Counted from the first letter of the stretch, positions 7,952-16,408 are shown. The stretch is DNA of 64,000 nucleotides from Agromyces cerinus subsp. cerinus (GCF_900142065.1 NZ_FSRJ01000003.1:744001-808000); one strand, 5' to 3'. Numbers and translations are program-made. Notes: a model not told the origin generated them from the letters alone.

Positions 7952-9365
7952 GCCCCATCAGGATCGGCTCGCCGGTCGCCAGGCCGACGTCGATCCACGT
8001 TGCGACCGGGGAGAGCTCGCCGACGACGGTGAGCACGTTCGGGGTGACGAGCCCGGGGGAGTCGGGGTCGCCGTCGAGTTCACCGTCGGGGAGATCCGCG
8101 GCGACCGCGTCGTCCGTTCGCCAGAACGCCTCGTCGAAGCGCAGCCACACCGTGTCGACCACGCCCATGCCGAGCAACGAGATCGCCCGCTGGTGCATGA
8201 GCGGCAGCGCGGGACTGAACCGCACGGTGTCGGTCTTCAGCACCCCGAGCGGAATGGTGACGACGGCACGGTCGGCCGTGAGCGACTCCCCGGAGTCCAG
8301 GCGGAGGCTGACCCTGCGATCGGTGTAGGCGATGCTCGTGACGACGCTCGACACGGCGATCTCGAGCGGCTCGGCGAGCGCGTCCACGAAATCGGAGAGG
8401 CGGCCGGTCACCAGGTCGCCGAGCCGGTCGACGCGGTTCGCGTCGTACTGGGAGGCGGAGACCGCCGACGTGATGGCGCCGGTCGACGGTGCGACCCCGC
8501 TGTTGATCGTGTGCGCGAGCCAGTCGGCCTGGCTCACCCCCGCGGCATCGGGCACCGCCGAGAGCGGGGTCGCACCCGAGCCGGTCAGGGCCGCCGCAAG
8601 CGACACGTCGTGGGGCTGGGTCGCCGCCCACTCCTGCGCGATCGCGATCGCGTCCGGCCCGGTCGTCGGAATCGGCACGCCGAGCCCTGCCGCGGTCGTC
8701 GCCGAGACCGCTGCGGTGAACGGGACGGTGTCGACGGATGCCTCGTGCAGCGCGTCGATCACCGCCTCGTCGTCGCCGGTGAACACGCCGCCCAGTTCGA
8801 CGGGGGTGTCGAAGCCCGAGGCATCCGTGCTGTGGATGCGCCCGCCCAACCGGTCGCGGGCCTCGAGCACGACGACCTCGAAGCCGGCGTCGACGAGCTC
8901 GCGTGCCGCCGTGAGCCCGGCGAGGCCGGCCCCGATCACGGCCACGCGCTCGCCGGCGGTGCCGAGCCGGGCGATGTCGGCGGCCGCGCGGATGCCGGAG
9001 GCCCGGGCGGCTTCGAGCGTGCCGGGTCGATCGGGGTCGGTCGCCTCGCCGGCGATGACGAGGCGCTCCTCGACCGGTTCGGAGAGGGCCCGTCGGAGCT
9101 GCGGGGTGCTGCCGACCGAGTCGAAGCTGAACGCGCCGCGCGAGAACGGTTCGGCGCCCCAGCGCGAGCGGCGCATCGCCGTCGGCAGCGGTACGCCGTT
9201 CGTCGGAGTGGGCGGCGCGGTCGTCGGGACCGCCGTCGAGGGCAGCGGACTCGGGCTCGGCTCGGGCCACGTGCAGCTCGCGAGCGCGAGCGTCGCGAAC
9301 CCCGAGAGCGAGGCGGCGATGAAGGTTCGCCGGCCGATGCCGCCGGGCGCCGCCCGTGAGTCCAT
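7848..9365 (-). CDS. Circularly permuted flavin amine oxidase, Tat-exported lipoprotein
   Basis: A 505-residue FAD enzyme of the monoamine/polyamine oxidase family with an unusual domain order. Residues 1-31 form a twin-arginine signal (R12-R13-T-F) ending in the lipobox cysteine C31; residues 32-63 are a Pro/Ser/Thr-rich linker. Residues 68-131 then carry what is normally the C-terminal end of these enzymes: RWGAEPFSRGAFSF, PVEERLVIAGEAT (105-109 AGEAT) and a closing helix ASGIRAAADI. Only after this come the Rossmann motif GAGLAG (145-150), E168 and GGR (174-176), normally at the N-terminus. The protein ends at EPILMGLIA (from 466) and a helix, just where the missing segment would usually follow. 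Likely a surface-anchored amine oxidase; substrate unknown. No ribosome-binding site is seen before the ATG. Confidence 0.85.
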   Translation of the reverse strand: MDSRAAPGGIGRRTFIAASLSGFATLALASCTWPEPSPSPLPSTAVPTTAPPTPTNGVPLPTAMRRSRWGAEPFSRGAFSFDSVGSTPQLRRALSEPVEERLVIAGEATDPDRPGTLEAARASGIRAAADIARLGTAGERVAVIGAGLAGLTAARELVDAGFEVVVLEARDRLGGRIHSTDASGFDTPVELGGVFTGDDEAVIDALHEASVDTVPFTAAVSATTAAGLGVPIPTTGPDAIAIAQEWAATQPHDVSLAAALTGSGATPLSAVPDAAGVSQADWLAHTINSGVAPSTGAITSAVSASQYDANRVDRLGDLVTGRLSDFVDALAEPLEIAVSSVVTSIAYTDRRVSLRLDSGESLTADRAVVTIPLGVLKTDTVRFSPALPLMHQRAISLLGMGVVDTVWLRFDEAFWRTDDAVAADLPDGELDGDPDSPGLVTPNVLTVVGELSPVATWIDVGLATGEPILMGLIAAAQATRLEALDDPSFQAEVLEALAPFATGPD

Positions 9366-9421
9366 GGGATTCAGGCTAGCCGACGGCTCAGCGCCCGGCC
9401 TGCACTCCCCGGAACGACGAA

Positions 9422-9481
9422 ATGCAGGGGACTCCCGGTCACGGGGGCTGGAGAGCCCCGGTGCCGCGGAATCCCCTGCAT
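9422..9481. repeat. Long imperfect inverted repeat
   Basis: Arms ATGCAGGGGA (9422-9431) and its exact complement (9472-9481) enclose a second inner stem (GGGGCT/AGCCCC). It lies between the aminotransferase stop and the amine oxidase start, further from the stop than the compact hairpin at 9499-9526. It could be a secondary terminator or a short palindromic element. Confidence 0.65.
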
Positions 9482-9498
9482 CAGGCAGGGCGCGTCAG

Positions 9499-9526
9499 CG
9501 CCGACGCGTCAGTGAACGCGTCGGCG
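9499..9526 (-). terminator. Terminator-like hairpin after the class III aminotransferase
   Basis: An 11-bp perfect stem around a 6-base loop (CAGTGA), nine bases downstream of the minus-strand stop codon at 9535. No clear T-tract follows, as is usual in very GC-rich genomes. Confidence 0.7.
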
Positions 9527-9534
9527 TGAACGCG

Positions 9535-10947
9535 TCAGACGACGTAGCCGTCGGCGATCGTCAGCGCCTCGTCGATGATGTCGAGCCCGCGCACGAGCTC
9601 TTCCTCGGTGATGACGAGCGGCGGTGCGACGTGCATCCGGTTGAAGTGGATGAACGGCCACAGGCCGGCCTGCTTGCAGGCGGCGGCGACGGCCGCCATC
9701 GGCGCGGCATCCGCACCGCCCGCGTTGAACGGGACGAGGGGCTCGTGCGTCGCAGGGTCGCGCACGAGCTCGATCGCCCAGAACAGTCCCGCACCGCGGA
9801 TCTCGCCGACCGACGGGTGCTTCGCCGCGATCTCACGGAGGCGCGGCTCGACCACCCGCGACCCGAGGTCGCGCACGCGCTCGAGGATGCCGTCGCGCTC
9901 GAAGACCTCGAACGTCGCGACACCGGCGGCGCACGCGAGCGGGTGTCCCGAGTACGTGAGGCCGCCCTGGAACGAGACCGTGTCGAAGTGCGAGGCGATC
10001 TTCTGCGAGATCACCACGCCGCCGAGCGGCACGTAGCCCGAGTTCACGCCCTTCGCGAAGGTGATGAGGTCGGGCACGACGTCGAACGCGTTGACCGCGA
10101 ACCACTCGCCGATGCGGCCGAAGCCGACCATGACCTCGTCGGCGATGTAGACGATGCCGTACTTGTCGCACAGCGCGCGAACGCCCTGCAGGTAGCCGGG
10201 CGGCGGCACGAGCACGCCGTTGGTGCCGACGATCGTCTCGATGATGATCGCCGCGATGGTGTTCGCGCCCTCGAGCACGATGAGCTGCTCGAGGTGGGCG
10301 AGCGCGCGCTCGGCCTCCTGCTCGGGGGTCTCCGAGTGGAACGACGAACGGTAGGCGTACGGACCCATGAAGTGCGCGACCGAACCGTCGGACGGTTCGT
10401 TCGCCCAGCGGCGCGGGTCGCCCGTGAGCGAGATCGCGGTCGCGGTGCCGCCGTGGTAGCTGCGGTACATCGAGAGCACCTTGCGGCGACCCGTGACGGC
10501 GCGCGCCATGCGCACGGCGTACTCGTTGGCGTCGGCGCCGCCGTTGGTGAAGAACACCTTGTCGAGGTCGCCCGGGGCGACCTCGACGATGCGACGGGCG
10601 AGTTCGCTGCGGACATCCGAGGCCATCGACGGCTGGATGGTCGCGAGGCGACCCGCCTGCTGCTGGATCGCGGCGACGAGGTCGGGGTGCTGGTGCCCGA
10701 GGTTCAGGTTCACGAGCTGCGACGAGAAGTCGAGGTACGCGTTGCCCTGGTAGTCCCAGAACGTCGAGCCCTCGCCGGCGGCGATGGGCAGCGGGTCGAT
10801 GAGGGCCTGCGCGCTCCACGAGTGGAACACGTGCGCGCGGTCCTCCGCGCGCACCTGCGCCTCGGCGGCGGCGTCGGGCAGCGGGTGCACGGTTCCGAAA
10901 CGGTCGGTGTAGACGGTCTCGGTCTCGGCGGTGATGGTGTCGGTCAT
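9535..10947 (-). CDS. Class III aminotransferase (omega-amino acid / pyruvate type)
   Basis: A 470-residue PLP enzyme of the ornithine/omega-amino acid aminotransferase class. The PLP-binding Asp lies in YIADEVMVGFGRIGEWF and the Schiff-base lysine in LITFAKGVNSGYVPLGGV; earlier landmarks are FFTNGGADANEYAVRMAR and SYHGGTATAISLTG. GGAG lies about ten bases before the ATG. It follows mmsA in a two-gene minus-strand operon (79-bp gap with a hairpin). A pairing of omega-aminotransferase with methylmalonate/malonate-semialdehyde dehydrogenase suggests breakdown of beta-alanine, beta-aminoisobutyrate or a diamine: the aminotransferase makes the semialdehyde, which MmsA oxidises to an acyl-CoA. The exact substrate is inference. 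Confidence 0.9.
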   Translation of the reverse strand: MTDTITAETETVYTDRFGTVHPLPDAAAEAQVRAEDRAHVFHSWSAQALIDPLPIAAGEGSTFWDYQGNAYLDFSSQLVNLNLGHQHPDLVAAIQQQAGRLATIQPSMASDVRSELARRIVEVAPGDLDKVFFTNGGADANEYAVRMARAVTGRRKVLSMYRSYHGGTATAISLTGDPRRWANEPSDGSVAHFMGPYAYRSSFHSETPEQEAERALAHLEQLIVLEGANTIAAIIIETIVGTNGVLVPPPGYLQGVRALCDKYGIVYIADEVMVGFGRIGEWFAVNAFDVVPDLITFAKGVNSGYVPLGGVVISQKIASHFDTVSFQGGLTYSGHPLACAAGVATFEVFERDGILERVRDLGSRVVEPRLREIAAKHPSVGEIRGAGLFWAIELVRDPATHEPLVPFNAGGADAAPMAAVAAACKQAGLWPFIHFNRMHVAPPLVITEEELVRGLDIIDEALTIADGYVV

Positions 10948-10970
10948 GACGGATGCTCCAAGAGGTCGGC

Positions 10971-11014
10971 GAGCCTGCCGGTGGGACGCCGTGGGCGTCC
11001 GTTCCGGCAGGCTC
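10971..11014 (-). terminator. Intercistronic stem-loop between mmsA and the aminotransferase
   Basis: Outer arms of 11 bp (10971-10981 and 11004-11014) and inner arms of 7 bp (GGACGCC/GGCGTCC) give a strong extended hairpin starting 13 bases downstream of the mmsA stop. It could attenuate transcription into the aminotransferase gene or protect the mmsA message. Confidence 0.65.
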
Positions 11015-11026
11015 AGCGAACGATGA

Positions 11027-12592
11027 TCAGTGGTTCTGGGGGAAGCCCAGGTTGATGCCGCCGTGCGCGGAGTCGTTTCGCGTGGCCGGGTCGATCCAGC
11101 GGCTGGTCACGGCCTTCTCGCGGGTGAAGAAGTCGAAGCCGTGAGTGCCGTAGGCCTTCGCGTCACCGAACAGCGACTGCTTCCAGCCGCCGAACGAGTG
11201 GTAGGCGACGGGCACGGGGATCGGCACGTTGATGCCGATCATGCCGACCTGCACCTCGTTCTGGAAGCGACGTGCGGCGCCGCCGTCGTTGGTGAAGATG
11301 GCGGTGCCGTTGCCGAACTGACCCGAGTTGATCAGGTCGAGACCCTCGTCGTAGCTCGCCACGCGAACGATCGAGAGCACCGGGCCGAAGATCTCCTCGG
11401 TGTACGCACGCGAGGTGGTGGGCACGTTGTCGATCAGGGTCGGGCCGAAGAAGAAGCCGTCCTCGTGGCCGTCGACGGTGAACCCGCGGCCGTCGACCAC
11501 GATCGTGGCGCCGTCCTGCTCGGCGATGTCGACGTAGGAGGCGACCTTGTCGCGGTGCACGTCGGTGATGAGCGGTCCCATGTCGGGCTCGACGCCGTCG
11601 ACGCCTGCGCCGTTGCCGATCTTCAGCTTCGCGATGCGCTCGCTGATCTTGGTGATCAGCTCGTCGGCGACGGGCTCGACGGCCAGCACGACCGAGATCG
11701 CCATGCAGCGCTCGCCCGCGGCGCCGTACCCGGCGTTGACCGCCTGGTCGGCGACGAGGTCGAGGTCGGCGTCGGGCAGCACGAGCATGTGGTTCTTCGC
11801 GCCGCCGAGCGCCTGGACGCGCTTGCCGTGCTTCGACGCGGTCTCGTAGATGTACTGGGCGATCGGCGTCGAGCCGACGAACGAGATCGACTGCACGACC
11901 GGCGAAGTGAGGAGGCCGTCGACGGCGAGCTTGTCGCCCTGGAGCACGGTGAACACGCCGTCGGGGAGGCCCGCCTCCGACCAGAGCTCTGCGATCCAGA
12001 GTGCTGCCGAAGGGTCCTTCTCGCTGGGCTTCAGGATCACGGCGTTGCCCGCGGCGATCGCGATGGGGAAGAACCACATGGGCACCATGGCGGGGAAGTT
12101 GAACGGGCTGATGATGCCGACCACGCCGAGCGCCTGCTTCAGCGAGTAGACGTCGATGCCGGTCGAGACGTTCTCGGAGAAGGCGCCCTTGATCAGGTTC
12201 GGGAACCCGGTGGCGAGTTCGACGACCTCCTGGCCGCGCAGGATCTCGCCCATCGCGTCGGAGACGACCTTGCCGTGCTCGGCGGTGATGATGGCCGCGA
12301 GCTCGCCCTTGCGCGAGTTCAGCAGCTCGCGGAACGAGAACAGCACGCCCTGCCGCTTCGCGATCGAGTAACTGCTCCACACCTCGAACCCGGCCTGCGC
12401 CGACGCGATCGCCGCGTCGATCTCGGCCTGGTCGGCAAGTGCGACCTCGGCCTGCACGGCGCCCGTGGCCGGGTTGTACACCGGGGCCGTGCGGCCCGAG
12501 GTCGAGGCGCGCAGCGCGCCGTCGACCCAGTGTCCGATCACTGGCACCTCGGGGGCCGATGCGGACGAGGAAGCGGTCTCGGTGATGCTCAT
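11027..12592 (-). CDS. mmsA: CoA-acylating methylmalonate-semialdehyde dehydrogenase
   Basis: A 521-residue aldehyde dehydrogenase of the MmsA group. It has GHWVDGALRASTSGRTAPVYNPATG at the N-terminus, the QALGGAKNHMLVLPDADLD segment (with GAKNH instead of the usual ELGGK, which marks the CoA-acylating family) and the catalytic cysteine in GAAGERCMAIS. It converts methylmalonate or malonate semialdehyde with CoA and NAD+ to propionyl- or acetyl-CoA plus CO2. The ATG at 12592 follows GAAGGAAC. Divergent from the PucR-type regulator, which is the likely activator, and followed by the class III aminotransferase that could supply its aldehyde. The frame runs open far upstream, but that is only high-GC read-through. 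Confidence 0.93.
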   Translation of the reverse strand: MSITETASSSASAPEVPVIGHWVDGALRASTSGRTAPVYNPATGAVQAEVALADQAEIDAAIASAQAGFEVWSSYSIAKRQGVLFSFRELLNSRKGELAAIITAEHGKVVSDAMGEILRGQEVVELATGFPNLIKGAFSENVSTGIDVYSLKQALGVVGIISPFNFPAMVPMWFFPIAIAAGNAVILKPSEKDPSAALWIAELWSEAGLPDGVFTVLQGDKLAVDGLLTSPVVQSISFVGSTPIAQYIYETASKHGKRVQALGGAKNHMLVLPDADLDLVADQAVNAGYGAAGERCMAISVVLAVEPVADELITKISERIAKLKIGNGAGVDGVEPDMGPLITDVHRDKVASYVDIAEQDGATIVVDGRGFTVDGHEDGFFFGPTLIDNVPTTSRAYTEEIFGPVLSIVRVASYDEGLDLINSGQFGNGTAIFTNDGGAARRFQNEVQVGMIGINVPIPVPVAYHSFGGWKQSLFGDAKAYGTHGFDFFTREKAVTSRWIDPATRNDSAHGGINLGFPQNH

Positions 12593-12703
12593 TGGCAGTT
12601 CCTTCACTGATGTGCGGCGGTCGTCGGGCCGGCATCGGACAGAATGGCCGACGTCGACTAGGCTTCGTAATCTCAGTGTGACAGAGGAAGAAAGGCGAAT
12701 CCG

Positions 12704-14371
12704 GTGGCAGATCGTCGCGAAGATGAGGCGATTCAGACGAACCGTCCGGTGCTCGAGCCGGCCGACGACGGGCTCCCGACCGTGCGCGAGATCCTCACGA
12801 TCCCCGCGGTCGCGCAGGGCATCCCCGAGGTGCTCTCCGGCGGTGACGCGCTCGACGCGCACGTCCGTTGGGCGCACGTCTCCGACAGCGCGGGGGTGGC
12901 ACGGCTCCTGAACGGCGGTGAACTGCTGCTCACCACGGGATCGGGCTGGCCGACCGAACCGGCGGAGCTCACCGCGTTCATCGGCGGCCTCGTCGACGTG
13001 GGCATCGCGGGGCTCGTGCTCGAACTCGGCGTGCACTACCGCTACGTGCCGGCCGTCGTCGAGTCGGCCGCTCGCGAGCACGGTCTCGCCCTCGTCGCCC
13101 TGCACCGCGAGGTCAAGTTCGTCGCACTGACCGAAGCGGTGCACAGCCGCATCATCTCGGTGCAGACGGCGGCCCTCCGCGCTCGCGACGAGGTGCGCGA
13201 GCGCTTCACCGCCCTCGCCCTGCGCGGCTCGCCGCCCGACTTCATCGTGCAGCAGCTCGCCCAGACGCTCGGCGCCGCCGTGGTGCTCGAGAACCTCGCC
13301 CACGAGGTCGTGGCCGCCGAGGTGCCGCTCGCCGCCGAGACCGAGCTCTTCACCCGCTGGGAGACCCGGTCGCGGGCCGCGCATCGACGGCACGACGAGC
13401 AGCGTCGTCTCGGCAGCGGTGCCGGAGCCGACGAGTGGCTGATCGTGCCGGTCGAGGCGCGTGGCATCCGATGGGGTCACCTCATCGCCCTGCCGGGGCC
13501 GGCGCATCCGGCCGGGCGCACGAGCGTGCTCGAGCAGGGGGCGATCGCACTCGCGCTCGGCAGGCTCGCCGATGGCGCGGTCGACGAGTGGGTGCGCATC
13601 GGGCGCCAGCGCCTCGTCGACGGGCTGCTCGACGGCAGGTTCGCGGGCCTGCCCGCCGCCTCGGCCCGCATCGAGGCCGCGGGCCTGCCGCTCGAGGGCG
13701 CGCGCCTCTTCGGCATCGTCGTCACCGGCGGTGCGGTCGCGGCTGCGGCGGATGCCGCGGCGCGCGAACTCGGCGGGCGGGCGCTCGCCGGGGCGGCACC
13801 CGAGAGCGCCGCTGCGCCATCGGCGACGATCGTCGTGCTCTCGCTGCCGGCCACCCGCACGCTCGACGACGCCTCGGTCCGAACCTTCGCCGCCGCGCTC
13901 GCCGCGGGCGACTCGGCGGTGCTCGATCGGCTCGTGCTCTCGATCGGCTCGGAGGCGAGCGATCTCGACGCCCTGCTCGGGTCGGTGCAGGAGGCGATCG
14001 ATCTGGCCAGGGGGCCGGCGCGGCGCTCGGGCCGCGGCCCGGTGCTGCGGCGATCCGATGACCGTCCGCTGATGCGGCTCGTGACCGCGCTCCGCGACGA
14101 TCACCGGCTGCTCGAGCACGGCGAGCGCATGCTCGAACCCCTCATCGACTACGACCTGGCGCGCAAGGGCGATCTGCTCGACGTGCTCGGCGCGGTGCTC
14201 GCGCATCCGGGCAACCGCACGGCCGCGGCATCCGCCTCGCACCTGTCGCGCTCGGTGTTCTATCAGCGGCTCGCGCTCATCGGCGATCTGCTCGGCGTCG
14301 ACCTCGATGACGGCGAGACCCTGACGGCGCTGCATCTCGCGCTGCTCGTGCGGCGGAGCGTCGTGCGCTGA
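12704..14371 (+). CDS. PucR family transcriptional regulator
   Basis: A 555-residue regulator starting at GTG 12704, with GGAAGAAAGG upstream. The N-terminal PucR domain (TVREILTIPAVAQGIPEVLSG, VRWAHVSD, GELLLTTG) is followed by a middle CdaR/GGDEF-like region and a C-terminal HTH_30 (LLEHGERMLEPLIDYD, LLDVLGAVLAHPGN, SRSVFYQRLALIGDLLGVDL). Proteins of this family usually activate adjacent catabolic genes in response to an amine, purine or amino-acid metabolite. It stands divergent from mmsA and the aminotransferase across a 111-bp gap, so control of that operon is the obvious inference. A TAATCT sequence at 12668-12673 could be its -10 element. Confidence 0.92.
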   Translation: MADRREDEAIQTNRPVLEPADDGLPTVREILTIPAVAQGIPEVLSGGDALDAHVRWAHVSDSAGVARLLNGGELLLTTGSGWPTEPAELTAFIGGLVDVGIAGLVLELGVHYRYVPAVVESAAREHGLALVALHREVKFVALTEAVHSRIISVQTAALRARDEVRERFTALALRGSPPDFIVQQLAQTLGAAVVLENLAHEVVAAEVPLAAETELFTRWETRSRAAHRRHDEQRRLGSGAGADEWLIVPVEARGIRWGHLIALPGPAHPAGRTSVLEQGAIALALGRLADGAVDEWVRIGRQRLVDGLLDGRFAGLPAASARIEAAGLPLEGARLFGIVVTGGAVAAAADAAARELGGRALAGAAPESAAAPSATIVVLSLPATRTLDDASVRTFAAALAAGDSAVLDRLVLSIGSEASDLDALLGSVQEAIDLARGPARRSGRGPVLRRSDDRPLMRLVTALRDDHRLLEHGERMLEPLIDYDLARKGDLLDVLGAVLAHPGNRTAAASASHLSRSVFYQRLALIGDLLGVDLDDGETLTALHLALLVRRSVVR

Positions 14372-14462
14372 GCGGCGACGAGGCAGTAGCGTAGCGGCAG
14401 TGCCGACGTTCGGCCGTTCGGCCGCCGGCCGATCGGGTCGGCTTCTCGTTCGAGGAGTGGAT

Positions 14463-15092
14463 ATGAACATCGTGCGCAGTGCGCTGCTCGTGGTCGTCGT
14501 CGGGGGGCTCGTCGCCCTCTCGGGATGCACCCCGTCGTCGGAGGCGGCGACGACGCCGTCGCCGACCCCGTCGGCCGAGGTCGAGGCCCCGGCGTCGGAG
14601 GAGCCGGTCGCGACCCCGAGCCCCGCTCCGCTCGATCCCGGTGACATGTCGACGTGGGTCGCGGGTTCGGCCGGCATCGGGCCGGTCGAGCGCGGGGCGA
14701 GCTGGGGAGCCGTGCAGGCGCAGCTCGCCGGGATGACCGTCGAGACGATGTGCCCGTCGGCCGTTTCCTTCACTGCTGACGCCTCGCCCACCGTCTACGT
14801 CGGCCTCGAGGCCGATGGCGACACGGTCCGCCAGGTCTGGGTGGCGGGTGACGCGACCGATGCGAAGTCGCCGGCCACGGCAGCGGGAGTCGGCCTCGGA
14901 GCGACGCTCGCCGAACTGCAGGCGGCGTACCCGGGCATCGTCGAATCGGTGATTCCGTACCCGGCGGACACGACCGCGTACGCCGTCGCCGATGCCGACG
15001 GGACCTGGCTGGTGTTCAGCCTGCGCGATGACGTGGTGACGCAGATCGGGGCGTCGGCGCTCCAGTTCCCGCCGAAGGAGCTCTGCGGCTGA
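14463..15092 (+). CDS. Predicted lipoprotein of unknown function
   Basis: A 209-residue protein. A hydrophobic signal (ALLVVVVGGLVALSGC) ends in a lipobox cysteine, followed by a long Ser/Thr/Pro/Glu-rich linker (residues about 20-60) and a compact domain with VERGASWGAVQAQLAGM, two Val-Trp-Val-rich strands and GLGATLAELQAAYPG. The latter looks like a repeated 'G-(A/S)-xxxxVxxxL' fold seen in actinobacterial surface lipoproteins, but I cannot name a family. GAGGAG precedes the ATG at 14463. It stands alone between PucR and the VOC gene and ends at a hairpin. Function unknown. Confidence 0.8.
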   Translation: MNIVRSALLVVVVGGLVALSGCTPSSEAATTPSPTPSAEVEAPASEEPVATPSPAPLDPGDMSTWVAGSAGIGPVERGASWGAVQAQLAGMTVETMCPSAVSFTADASPTVYVGLEADGDTVRQVWVAGDATDAKSPATAAGVGLGATLAELQAAYPGIVESVIPYPADTTAYAVADADGTWLVFSLRDDVVTQIGASALQFPPKELCG

Positions 15093-15125
15093 CCCCGACG
15101 GGAGACGCCCTCCCGATCGTCGGGG
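15093..15125 (+). terminator. Terminator-like hairpin after the lipoprotein gene
   Basis: Outer arms CCCCGACG / CGTCGGGG and inner GGAG / CTCC with a small bulge, beginning at the base after the stop codon. Confidence 0.65.
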
Positions 15126-15144
15126 TGGATCGGACTCGTCGTTT

Positions 15145-15179
15145 ACTTGCTATTGACAAGTGCACTTGCAAAGAGCAAG
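15145..15179. promoter_or_regulatory. Nested palindromic operator and promoter of the VOC/HxlR operon
   Basis: Three overlapping palindromes: ACTTG (15145-15149) with CAAGT (15157-15161); the perfect CAAGTGCACTTG (15157-15168); and CTTGC (15165-15169) with GCAAG (15175-15179). TTGACA at 15153-15158 is a consensus -35 sequence inside them. This is the probable target of the HxlR-type regulator encoded second in the operon. Confidence 0.75.
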
Positions 15180-15227
15180 CTAGAGGCGAATCATCCGGTA
15201 GTCACTGACGATCCCTTGGAGGCGATC

Positions 15228-15689
15228 ATGACCGCGACCAGCATTTTCGTGAACCTGCCCACCACCGACCTCGAACGCTCGAAGAGCTTCTACGAGGCGC
15301 TGGGCTTCAGCATCAACCCGCTCTTCACCGATGAGAACGCGGCGTGCGTCGTGCTCGACGAGAACATCTACTTCATGGTGCTCACCCGCGACTACCTCGC
15401 CACCTTCACCGACAAGCAGATCATCGACACGAAGACGCACGCGCAGACGAGCATCTCGTTCACCCGCGACTCGCGCGACGAGGTCGACGCGGTGCTCGTC
15501 AAGGGACTTGCCGCCGGTGGCAGCGAGCCGCGCGAGGCGCAGGACTACGGCTTCATGTACTCGCGCGACCTCGAAGACCCCGACGGCAACATCCTCGGAT
15601 TCCTCTTCATGGAGCCGGCGGCGGCCGAGCAGGGCCCCGACGCCTACATGGCCGGGCAGGGCGCCGCTGCGCCGTCGGCCACGGCCTGA
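15228..15689 (+). CDS. VOC (glyoxalase/bleomycin-resistance) family protein
   Basis: A 153-residue protein with the vicinal oxygen chelate fold: FVNLPTTDLERSKSFYEALGFSINP at the N-terminus and the paired half DLEDPDGNILGFLFMEP at residues about 115-135. The family includes glyoxalases, dioxygenases and antibiotic-binding proteins, and this subgroup (glyoxalase-like, often beside HxlR or MarR regulators) has no assigned substrate. GGAGG lies at 15218-15222, six bases before the ATG. It is the first gene of a two-gene operon with the HxlR regulator nine bases downstream, behind a promoter full of palindromes, so it is probably induced by an electrophile or small aromatic compound. Confidence 0.9.
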   Translation: MTATSIFVNLPTTDLERSKSFYEALGFSINPLFTDENAACVVLDENIYFMVLTRDYLATFTDKQIIDTKTHAQTSISFTRDSRDEVDAVLVKGLAAGGSEPREAQDYGFMYSRDLEDPDGNILGFLFMEPAAAEQGPDAYMAGQGAAAPSATA

Positions 15690-15697
15690 CGGACCGC

Positions 15698-16408
15698 ATG
15701 GCGACACGCGGGGCGCGCGGCTTCGGGCAGTACGGGGGAGTGGCCCGTGCGCTCGAGCGGGTCGGGGACCGATGGGCGCTGCTCATCGTCCGCGACCTGC
15801 TCGTCGGCCCGCGCCGGTACGGCGACCTGAAGGCGGGGCTGCCGCGCATCCCGACCAACATCCTGAGCGACCGGCTCAGGGAACTGCAGGAGTCGGGCGT
15901 CGTGCGCCGCGTTCCGACCGTGCGCGGCGGCTACGAGCTGACCGCGCTCGGCCGGGAGCTCGAACCCGTCGTCATCGCCCTCGAACGGTGGGGATGGTCG
16001 GTCCTCGGCGACCCCGCAGAGGGCGAGTCGGTCACCCACGATGCGCTCGTCGTGGCACTCCGGGCAGCATTCCGAGCGGATGCCGCTGCGTCGCTGCCCC
16101 CCACCGAGTACGTGCTGCATGTGGCGGAGGTCTCGGTGTCCGCGATCGTCATCGGCGGCACGCTCGACGTCGTGCCGGTCGGCGCCGGGGCGCTGCCGCA
16201 GCCGCAGCGGCGCTCGGTGTTCGAACCGGTGCCGTCGGCCGTGCTCGAACTGCAACTCGAGCCGGTGGCGCTCCGCGGGATGCTGGCCGGAGACTCGGCC
16301 GGCGCGACGGTGCTCGCGGGCGGCGACGAGTTGGTCGAGCGGTTCGGGCTGACCTTCCGCATCGAGCCGGTCGGGCCGTCGACCGACGTCGTCTCCGCGG
16401 CGGCGTAG
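15698..16408 (+). CDS. HxlR family regulator with a C-terminal SCP2-like domain
   Basis: A 236-residue protein. Residues 1-110 are a winged helix of the HxlR type (YGGVARALERVGDRWALLIVRDLLVGPRRYGDLK, IPTNILSDRLRELQESGVV). The remaining 120 residues are an extension with HVAEVSVSAIVIGGTLDVVPVGAG and GATVLAGGDELVERFGLTF, the pattern of the sterol-carrier-like domain fused to some actinobacterial HxlR proteins, which may bind a lipophilic effector. No cysteine is visible that would suggest thiol sensing as in YodB/HypR. It sits nine bases after the VOC gene and probably represses its own operon through the palindromes at 15145-15179. Confidence 0.88.
   Translation: MATRGARGFGQYGGVARALERVGDRWALLIVRDLLVGPRRYGDLKAGLPRIPTNILSDRLRELQESGVVRRVPTVRGGYELTALGRELEPVVIALERWGWSVLGDPAEGESVTHDALVVALRAAFRADAAASLPPTEYVLHVAEVSVSAIVIGGTLDVVPVGAGALPQPQRRSVFEPVPSAVLELQLEPVALRGMLAGDSAGATVLAGGDELVERFGLTFRIEPVGPSTDVVSAAA

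Noticed and set aside
8332-11055. A 907-codon plus-strand open frame opposite the amine oxidase and aminotransferase
   Set aside because: Ser/Ala/Arg-rich antisense translation, no motif, no ribosome-binding site; the minus-strand genes have clear catalytic motifs.
11027-14791. A 1254-codon minus-strand open frame covering mmsA and the whole PucR region
   Set aside because: Only the last 521 codons (start 12592) carry the MmsA motifs and have a ribosome-binding site; the remainder is Arg/Ala-rich shadow of the plus-strand PucR gene caused by lack of stop codons at high GC.
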